From positions 1 through 17,062 of the forward strand of contig JAEZIU010000276.1 of NCBI GenBank assembly GCA_023436485.1: 17,062 bases of DNA. The letters run 5' to 3'. A program made the position numbers and the translations under genes. Below the pieces are notes generated by a model that had not been told where the DNA came from, did no database searches, and was given only the letters and a program-made list of their open reading frames with translations. Below are positions 1 to 5,743 of this stretch, piece by piece (position 1 is the first letter of the stretch; each line of letters opens with the position of its first letter). This DNA comes from Bacillota bacterium. Lineage in GTDB: Bacteria > Bacillota > Clostridia > Acetivibrionales > DSM-1351.

Positions 1-298
1 TCTTTTTAAATATTCCGGCAAGGCCAAGGCAGCCGAAAGCAAAGATATAGTCAAGAAATACACCAAGGGGATGAAGAGAAAAATGCGTTCCAAGTGCAAA
101 CTGTAGAAAACCGTGAACAAGTCCCACAAGAATACCACGCTTTGTACCCCAGCGAATTGAAAAAATAATTATCGGCACCATACTTCCCAGTGTTATAGAA
201 CCTCCGTAAGGCATTTCATATTTAATAAAACTGAGAATCTGTGCAAGAGCAATAAAAACTCCTGCCTCCACCAATATTCTGGTAGACATTTTTTCCAT
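1..298 (-). CDS. thiT: ThiT-type thiamine ECF transporter S component (partial)
   Basis: The 99 N-terminal codons of a membrane protein run off the left edge. ThiT is the substrate-binding S component that captures thiamine in the membrane and works with the shared energy-coupling factor module. Visible family features are GGSITLGSMVPI at about residues 32-43, an arginine and glycines in a hydrophobic stretch (RWGTKRGILVGL, about 49-60), and HPLGVFLDYIFAFGCLGLAG at about 76-95, typical of the ThiT/YuaJ family. Start chosen at 298 (second in-frame Met at 289); a purine-rich AAAGGAATGG lies just upstream. The ATG at 312 is in another frame. A TPP riboswitch in the leader independently supports a thiamine role. 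The C-terminal half is outside the window. Confidence 0.88.
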   Translation of the reverse strand, partial: MEKMSTRILVEAGVFIALAQILSFIKYEMPYGGSITLGSMVPIIIFSIRWGTKRGILVGLVHGFLQFALGTHFSLHPLGVFLDYIFAFGCLGLAGIFKK

Positions 299-365
299 AA
301 TAGATATCCATTCCTTTCCTTAACGTAATATGTTTATTGAACTCGTATGTTTAAAAAAGATTAAC

Positions 366-407
366 AAATAAAAAATGCCATACCTGATTTAAAACGCAGA
401 GTATGAC
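366..407 (-). terminator. Intrinsic terminator of the TPP riboswitch
   Basis: Read on the minus strand, GUCAUAC (407-401) pairs with GUAUGGC (383-377), with a further CUG/CAG pair inside and a single bulged U. A run of six U and further U-rich sequence follows (375-366). It lies between the TPP aptamer and the thiT start, where an expression platform is expected. Its 3' arm contains AUCAGGUA, exactly complementary to UACCUGAU inside the aptamer, giving an alternative antiterminator pairing. Confidence 0.8.
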
Positions 408-408
408 A

Positions 409-506
409 AAATAAAATTCCTACGCTGGCATTACCCAGATCAGGTACATGGGTTTTAAGTAAAACATACTTATCTCAGCCGGATATTTTCCAGCTCCCCT
501 TTTATA
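409..506 (-). ncRNA. TPP (THI-box) riboswitch
   Basis: On the minus strand the conserved THI-box elements appear in order: GGGGAGCU (499-492), GGCUGAGAUA (around 482-473), ACCC (around 453-450), ACCUGAUCUGGGUAAUGCCA (445-426), then GCGUAGGAA (425-417). Flanking AUAAAA and UUUUAU extend the P1 stem. This is the near-consensus thiamine pyrophosphate aptamer. Ligand binding is expected to favour the downstream terminator and switch off thiT. Limits of the aptamer are approximate to a few bases. Confidence 0.95.
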
Positions 507-528
507 TTCAATTTTTTTAACCAAAGTG

Positions 529-557
529 ATTATAGCAGATAGTAAAAAAACTATCAA
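529..557 (-). promoter_or_regulatory. Promoter of the thiT riboswitch transcript
   Basis: On the minus strand TTGATA (557-552), a 17-bp spacer and TATAAT (534-529) form a near-consensus vegetative promoter about 25 bp ahead of the aptamer. An inverted repeat GATAGT/ACTATC with a six-base A/T loop (537-554) fills most of the spacer and overlaps the -35. Confidence 0.8.
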
Positions 558-594
558 CCTAAAAAATCGGTTATTATTAAATAATGGCAAACAT

Positions 595-608
595 CGAACA
601 AACGTTTG
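595..608 (+). promoter_or_regulatory. LexA/DinR-type SOS box for uvrA
   Basis: CGAACAAACGTTTG matches the Gram-positive SOS operator consensus CGAACRNRYGTTYC at 13 of 14 positions. It overlaps the first bases of the uvrA -35 hexamer, so bound LexA would block RNA polymerase. uvrA is a classical SOS gene, which supports the assignment. The match is seen directly; LexA binding is inferred. Confidence 0.85.
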
Positions 609-633
609 CATTTACCTTCCGATTTGATATAAT
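606..633 (+). promoter_or_regulatory. uvrA promoter
   Basis: TTGCAT (606-611), a 16-bp spacer and a perfect TATAAT (628-633) lie about 78 bp ahead of the uvrA start. The -35 is overlapped by the SOS box. Confidence 0.75.
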
Positions 634-711
634 AGTAAAAGTGGTATATTCATTCAGAATATAATTAAGAATAAAGGTAAAATATAACATTTATAGAAAA
701 AGGTGCTTTAG

Positions 712-3543
712 ATGATAAGGGATAATATTTTTATAAAAGGTGCACGTGAGCATAACCTAAAAAATGTTGATGTTGAGATACCAAGAGATAAATTTGTTGT
801 TATAACAGGCTTGAGCGGTTCTGGTAAGTCTTCACTCGCCTTCGATACAATTTATGCTGAAGGCCAGCGAAGGTATGTTGAATCTCTATCATCCTACGCA
901 AGGCAATTCCTTGGTCAGATGGACAAGCCCGACGTAGACTATATTGACGGCTTATCTCCTGCAATATCAATCGATCAGAAGACAACCAGCAGAAACCCCA
1001 GATCTACAGTAGGAACTGTAACGGAAATTAATGATTACCTCAGGCTTTTGTACTCAAGGATAGGAATTCCCCATTGCCCAAAGTGTGGCAAGGAGATTGC
1101 ACAACAAACTGTTGACCAGATGGTAGATCAGATAATATCTTTTGAAGAAGGAACCAGGATACAGTTACTTGCTCCTGTGGTAAGAGGTAGAAAAGGGGAA
1201 TACCATAAGCTTATAGAGGATGCTAAAAAAGATGGTTTTGTCAGGTTGCGTGTCGACGGGCAAATAGTAGATATAAACGATGAGATTAAATTAGATAAAA
1301 ACAAAAAGCATAATATTGAGATAGTTGTTGACAGGCTTGTAGTTCGTGGAGATATTCAGAAAAGACTTGCTGATTCATTGGAAACAGTACTTCGTTTAAG
1401 CGGGGGAACTGTTATCGTTGATGTAGTTGGAAAAGAAGAAATACTGTTTAGTCAAAACTTTGCATGCAGTGACTGCGGAATCAGTATAGAAGAACTCGTA
1501 CCAAGGATGTTTTCATTTAACAATCCATTTGGGGCATGCCAGACATGTACAGGATTGGGGAATCTTTTAAAGGTGGACCCTGAGCTTGTTATACCTGATA
1601 GATCCCTATCACTTACAAATGGTGCAATTAATGTTACAGGCTGGAATATTGAGAGTGAGGATGCATATATCAGGATGATATTCAACGCCCTGGCAAAGCA
1701 TTATAAATTTAAACTGGATACACCGTTCAATAAGCTCCCCGGAGAAGTAGTAGATATTGTGCTTTACGGGACAAAAGGCGAAAAAATAAAAGTAGATTAC
1801 GAAAGAGAATACGGTAAAGGATCTTATATGGCGGCATTCGAAGGAATTATCAATTCGATTGAACGTCGTTACCATGAAACCCAGTCCGAAAGCGTGAAGC
1901 AGAACTATGAACAGTTCATGAGCAACAATCCGTGTCCGGATTGTAAAGGTGCCAGATTAAAACCTGAAAGCCTTGCGGTTACAGTAGGGAATAAAAACAT
2001 TCACCAAGTATCTTCTATGTCTATAGCTGATATAAAAGATTTCTTTGACAACATTGAGCTAAGTGAAAGAGATAAGATGATAGCAAACCAGATTTTGAAA
2101 GAGATTGCGGCCAGAATAGGCTTTCTAGTTGACGTTGGTCTGGACTATCTTACACTTTCAAGACCGGCTGGAACTTTATCCGGCGGAGAGGCACAGAGGA
2201 TAAGGCTGGCTACTCAGATCGGCTCGGGCTTGATGGGAGTACTTTATATTTTGGATGAGCCAAGCATCGGACTGCATCAAAGAGATAATGAAAAGCTTCT
2301 TAAAACCTTAGACAGACTTAGGAACCTTGGAAATACGCTTATTGTTGTAGAACATGACGAAGATACTATGCATGCGGCAGACCATATTATTGACATGGGT
2401 CCCGGAGCCGGAATCCACGGAGGACATGTTGTGGCCGAAGGAACCCTGGATGACATACTGAAATGTGAGGATTCCCTAACAGGGCAATATTTAAGCGGAC
2501 GTAAAAAAATAGAAGTTCCCCAGGTTCGAAGAAAGCCAAATGGAAAATGGCTTGAAATAGTAGGGGCAAAGCATAATAATCTGAAAAACATCAATGCAAA
2601 GATTCCACTAGGGGTATTGACATCGGTTACGGGTGTTTCGGGGTCCGGAAAAAGCACATTGATAAACGAAATCCTGTATAACAGTCTTGCCAGCCAGTTA
2701 TACAGAGCCAAAGCCAGGCCGGGCAATCATGAAACAATCAAGGGTACAAAAAATCTTGACAAGGTTATAAATATTGACCAATCACCAATAGGAAGAACTC
2801 CAAGATCAAATCCGGCAACCTATACAGGTGTATTTGATCTTATAAGGGAAGTATATGCATCCACCAATGAAGCAAAGATTAAGGGATACAAAAATGGACG
2901 ATTCAGCTTTAACATAAAAGGCGGTAGGTGTGAAGCGTGCAGTGGAGATGGAATTATAAAGATTGAAATGCATTTTCTTCCTGACGTATATGTTCCTTGT
3001 GAGGTCTGTAAAGGTAAAAGGTATAACAGGGAGACTCTGGAAGTTAAGTACAAAGGTAAAAGTATATCAGACGTGCTTAATATGACAATAGAAGACGCCC
3101 TGGAATTCTTCAAGAATATCCCCAAAATTCAGAGAAAATTGCAAACATTGTATGACGTCGGATTGGGATATGTCAAGGTTGGTCAGCCTTCTACAACATT
3201 GTCGGGAGGAGAAGCCCAGAGAGTAAAGCTTGCTACCGAGTTGTCCAAGAGGAGTACAGGGAATACGCTGTATATTTTGGACGAGCCCACAACCGGGCTT
3301 CATGTAGCTGATGTTCACAGATTGATAGATATTCTTCAAAGACTGGTGGATACAGGTAATTCCATAGTAGTTATTGAACACAATCTTGATGTCATTAAAA
3401 TTTCTGACTATATAATTGATCTTGGACCCGAGGGTGGTAACAAGGGAGGTATGATTATAGCACAGGGTACCCCTGAAGAAGTTGCAAAAGTAAAAGAATC
3501 ATATACTGGACAATATCTCAGTAAAATATTAGAAAGTAAGTAA
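712..3543 (+). CDS. uvrA: Excinuclease ABC subunit A (UvrA)
   Basis: This is the 943-residue damage-recognition ATPase of nucleotide excision repair, full family length. It works as a dimer in the cytoplasm, scans DNA with UvrB and loads it at bulky lesions. There are two ABC modules. The first has Walker A GLSGSGKSS at about residue 33, signature LSGGEAQR near 488 and Walker B LDEPSIGLH near 515. The second has GVSGSGKST near 641, LSGGEAQR near 830 and LDEPTTGLH near 856. Zinc-binding CxxC pairs are seen at CPKC (about 122), CSDC/CQTC (about 253-280), CPDC (about 409) and CEAC/CEVC (about 740-767). The start has AAGGTG seven bases upstream. An SOS box at the promoter indicates DNA-damage induction. 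No uvrB is in the window, and a strong terminator follows, so it is probably transcribed alone. Confidence 0.98.
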   Translation: MIRDNIFIKGAREHNLKNVDVEIPRDKFVVITGLSGSGKSSLAFDTIYAEGQRRYVESLSSYARQFLGQMDKPDVDYIDGLSPAISIDQKTTSRNPRSTVGTVTEINDYLRLLYSRIGIPHCPKCGKEIAQQTVDQMVDQIISFEEGTRIQLLAPVVRGRKGEYHKLIEDAKKDGFVRLRVDGQIVDINDEIKLDKNKKHNIEIVVDRLVVRGDIQKRLADSLETVLRLSGGTVIVDVVGKEEILFSQNFACSDCGISIEELVPRMFSFNNPFGACQTCTGLGNLLKVDPELVIPDRSLSLTNGAINVTGWNIESEDAYIRMIFNALAKHYKFKLDTPFNKLPGEVVDIVLYGTKGEKIKVDYEREYGKGSYMAAFEGIINSIERRYHETQSESVKQNYEQFMSNNPCPDCKGARLKPESLAVTVGNKNIHQVSSMSIADIKDFFDNIELSERDKMIANQILKEIAARIGFLVDVGLDYLTLSRPAGTLSGGEAQRIRLATQIGSGLMGVLYILDEPSIGLHQRDNEKLLKTLDRLRNLGNTLIVVEHDEDTMHAADHIIDMGPGAGIHGGHVVAEGTLDDILKCEDSLTGQYLSGRKKIEVPQVRRKPNGKWLEIVGAKHNNLKNINAKIPLGVLTSVTGVSGSGKSTLINEILYNSLASQLYRAKARPGNHETIKGTKNLDKVINIDQSPIGRTPRSNPATYTGVFDLIREVYASTNEAKIKGYKNGRFSFNIKGGRCEACSGDGIIKIEMHFLPDVYVPCEVCKGKRYNRETLEVKYKGKSISDVLNMTIEDALEFFKNIPKIQRKLQTLYDVGLGYVKVGQPSTTLSGGEAQRVKLATELSKRSTGNTLYILDEPTTGLHVADVHRLIDILQRLVDTGNSIVVIEHNLDVIKISDYIIDLGPEGGNKGGMIIAQGTPEEVAKVKESYTGQYLSKILESK

Positions 3544-3559
3544 TTTTGGTATAACTAAG

Positions 3560-3611
3560 TATTTCCAAAGATAAGCATTTTGCCTTACTTATCTCTGGAA
3601 ATATTTTTTTT
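3560..3611 (+). terminator. uvrA terminator
   Basis: TATTTCCA (3560-3567) pairs with TGGAAATA (3596-3603), and inside it AGATAAG pairs with CTTATCT across one mismatch. An unbroken T run follows. This is a strong rho-independent terminator 17 bp after the uvrA stop codon. Confidence 0.92.
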
Positions 3612-3713
3612 ATTGCCTAAAAGTACAAGCTTGTTTATCAAAAATAATATAATAAAATATGTAAAATAAAAAATTACATTATCTATAGAACTGTAGTAAA
3701 TACTAAGAAGGTT

Positions 3714-3741
3714 TGTTAATTCTGTGTTAACTTTGTTGTAA
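3714..3741 (+). promoter_or_regulatory. Candidate Pho box (three 11-bp-spaced repeats)
   Basis: TGTTAA (3714-3719), TGTTAA (3725-3730) and TTGTAA (3736-3741) recur exactly every 11 bp. On the opposite strand two of these read TTAACA, the repeat unit of the Bacillus PhoP box, which also has about 11-bp periodicity. The third copy coincides with the -35 of the promoter for the phosphate-transport operon. The repeats are seen directly. PhoP binding is inferred, and no phoPR genes are present here. Confidence 0.55.
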
Positions 3742-3764
3742 AAAAAATTACATTGCTATATAAT
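3736..3764 (+). promoter_or_regulatory. Promoter of the DUF47-pit operon
   Basis: TATAAT (3759-3764) is preceded at 17 bp by TTGTAA (3736-3741), a weak -35. A strong -10 with a weak -35 overlapped by repeated regulator-like sites is the layout expected of an activated promoter. It lies 46 bp ahead of the first gene. Confidence 0.6.
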
Positions 3765-3810
3765 TAAATAGTAAAAATGTTATATTTTGTCGAAAGAAGG
3801 TAATTTATAA

Positions 3811-4434
3811 ATGTTTAGAATTACACCTAAGGAAGAGAAATTTTTTGATTATTTTATTGAGACATGTGAGATTATATGCAAAGCAGCATCGCTTCTTGAT
3901 GATTTAACTACAAACTATGTTAATGTTAATGAAAAAATCTCAAATATTGAAGAAACAGAGCATGCATGTGATAGTAATGTCCATAAAATTCTGAATGAGC
4001 TTAATCAATCTTTTATCACACCGATTGACCGTGAAGATATTTTCACAATAGCAAAAGAACTGGATAACATTACAGACGATATTGAAACTGCAGCACACAG
4101 GTTTAGTATGTATAATGTTAAGTCTGTAAAACCCGAAGCGGTTACTATGACAAAATTGATTGTCAGAGCGACAAGCGAACTGAAAAAAGTAATGATTGAA
4201 ATGAAAAATATGAAGAAGAGCAAACAGCTTCAGAACAAAATAATTGAAGTAAACAATGTTGAGGATGAAGCAGATACTATTTTCAGAGATGCAATGGCAA
4301 ATCTCTTTATAACTGAACATGACGCAGTAGAAGTTATAAAGTGGAAAGAAATATTTGAACTTCTTGAAAATACCATAGATGCATGTGAGGACGTTGCGAA
4401 TATAGTAGAAGGGGTTGTTATGAAAAATGCTTAG
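3811..4434 (+). CDS. DUF47/PhoU-like phosphate transport accessory protein
   Basis: A 207-residue soluble, strongly charged and mostly helical protein. It resembles the DUF47 family (YkaA-like, distantly PhoU-related), which is usually encoded beside PiT phosphate permeases and thought to regulate them. Visible cues are the opening FRITPKEEKFFDYF, repeated acidic/hydrophobic heptad-like helices, a PhoU-like segment ITDDIETAAHRFSMY (about residues 88-102), and NNVEDEADTIFRDAMANLF (about 148-166) with the E..AD pattern typical of PhoU metal-binding helices. Start with AGAAGG ten bases upstream. Its last eight bases overlap the start of the PiT gene, so translation is probably coupled. The candidate Pho box upstream suggests phosphate control. 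The family is clear from context and motifs; the exact mechanism is not known from sequence. Confidence 0.88.
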   Translation: MFRITPKEEKFFDYFIETCEIICKAASLLDDLTTNYVNVNEKISNIEETEHACDSNVHKILNELNQSFITPIDREDIFTIAKELDNITDDIETAAHRFSMYNVKSVKPEAVTMTKLIVRATSELKKVMIEMKNMKKSKQLQNKIIEVNNVEDEADTIFRDAMANLFITEHDAVEVIKWKEIFELLENTIDACEDVANIVEGVVMKNA

Positions 4435-5425
4435 TGTTTCATTAGTATTAGTTGTTGTACTGGCACTAGGATTTGACTTTATAAACGGATTCCATGATAC
4501 CGCAAATTCTATCGCTACTTCAGTTTCAACAAGAGTCTTGTCCCCGCGTACGGCCATATTAATGTCTGCAATACTTAATTTTGTAGGTGCATTAACCAGC
4601 AGTAAGGTAGCCCATACTATTACTAACGGCCTGGTTGATAGTACTATGATTAAGGTACAATATGTAATTATAGCAACATTAATAGCTTCAATTATATGGG
4701 ACTTGATTACATGGTATTTTGGTATACCCAGCAGTTCATCACATGCATTGATAGGTGCTCTTGTAGGTTCCTCAATAGCATATTCGGGCGGATTAAGCAT
4801 AGTTAAATGGCAAGGTATACTTGACAAGGTTGTTATTCCTTTAATTACATCTCCAATAATAGGTTTTGCAATTGGTTTTGTGTTTATGTCATTTCTATAC
4901 AAGATACTTCGTCCTTTTTCTCAAAGGTTCGTAAATAAATGGTTCTCTAAATTACAAATACTTTCAGCAGCATTAATGGCATATTCCCACGGAAATAATG
5001 ATGCACAGAAGTCTATGGGAATTATTACATTGGCATTAATAGGTGCAAACCTGAATAACGGGCATACAGGTGTACAACCTTGGGTTATGATTGCATGCGC
5101 TATCTCGATGGCACTTGGTACATCAATAGGCGGATGGAAAATTATTAAGACAATAGGCGTTAACATGATCAGGCTACAACCAATTGGCGGTTTTGCTGCT
5201 GAAACTGGTGCAGCAATTGTTATTGAAACAATGACACATTTTGGAGCACCTGTAAGTACAACACATGTTATATCAACATCAATAATGGGTGTTGGGGCTT
5301 CAAAAAGGTTATCTGCAGTTAAATGGGCACTGGCAAGGAATATAGTATATGCTTGGATATTTACAATTCCCGTATCAGCAATAATTGGAGCATTTATAAC
5401 AACTATTATTAAATTCTTTGCTTAA
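4427..5425 (+). CDS. pit: PiT family inorganic phosphate transporter
   Basis: A 332-residue integral membrane protein that imports phosphate (as free or metal-complexed phosphate) driven by a proton or sodium gradient. The two internally duplicated PiT signatures are present: GFDFINGFHDTANSIATSVS at about residues 15-34 and AYSHGNNDAQKSMGIITLAL at about 184-203. Each is followed by serine/threonine-rich re-entrant-like stretches (PSSSSHALIGA near 101; PVSTTHVISTSIMG near 276). About ten hydrophobic segments are visible. The length fits short bacterial PiT proteins. The start overlaps the preceding gene by eight bases, with GAAGGGG upstream inside that gene. A hairpin terminator follows. The DUF47-pit pair is a common two-gene phosphate uptake unit. 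Confidence 0.95.
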   Translation: MLSVSLVLVVVLALGFDFINGFHDTANSIATSVSTRVLSPRTAILMSAILNFVGALTSSKVAHTITNGLVDSTMIKVQYVIIATLIASIIWDLITWYFGIPSSSSHALIGALVGSSIAYSGGLSIVKWQGILDKVVIPLITSPIIGFAIGFVFMSFLYKILRPFSQRFVNKWFSKLQILSAALMAYSHGNNDAQKSMGIITLALIGANLNNGHTGVQPWVMIACAISMALGTSIGGWKIIKTIGVNMIRLQPIGGFAAETGAAIVIETMTHFGAPVSTTHVISTSIMGVGASKRLSAVKWALARNIVYAWIFTIPVSAIIGAFITTIIKFFA

Positions 5426-5481
5426 TAATCAGTAAAACACGTACTTATCCTAAATAGGAATAATTACAATTATAAATTAAT

Positions 5482-5544
5482 AAACCTGAATTAGAGTCGT
5501 ACATATTAGATATTAGGACTATAATTCAGGTTTCTTCGTCTTTT
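5482..5544 (+). terminator. Terminator after pit
   Basis: AAACCTGAATTA (5482-5493) pairs perfectly with TAATTCAGGTTT (5522-5533), with an inner AGTC/GACT pair. The tail CTTCGTCTTTT is pyrimidine-rich but not a clean T run, so efficiency may be moderate. Similar symmetry on the other strand would allow bidirectional use. Confidence 0.75.
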
Positions 5545-5597
5545 AAAATGTGAACTACGTATATAAGACAATAATCAAGAAAATAAAAACAAATGGG

Positions 5598-5627
5598 TTA
5601 GACCTCGAAATCTACTTATGTTATACT
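5598..5627 (+). promoter_or_regulatory. Candidate promoter of the clpE-like gene
   Basis: TTAGAC (5598-5603), an 18-bp spacer and TATACT (5622-5627) form a moderate vegetative promoter 117 bp ahead of the start. A second, weaker option is TTGGAC (5671) with TAGTAT (5693). I found no CtsR-type GGTCAAA tandem heptads. The rest of the gap from 5545 to 5743 holds only an inverted repeat AGTATAT/ATATACT (5694-5719). Confidence 0.4.
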
Positions 5628-5743
5628 ATTAAAAACTAATATGATAAAAATTAACTTGAATAATAATTTATTGGACATTTATGGAAATAATATAGTATAT
5701 ATATTGGAAGGAATATACTGGAATTAAAAGAAGAGGTGATTAA

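Noticed and set aside
420..611. A 63-codon minus-strand frame
   Set aside because: It covers the thiT promoter and TPP riboswitch, which explain the sequence better.
3940..4902. A 320-codon open frame on the minus strand
   Set aside because: It lies antisense across the well-supported DUF47 and pit genes. Its protein is an unlikely, cysteine- and isoleucine-rich sequence without motifs, and no ribosome site supports it.
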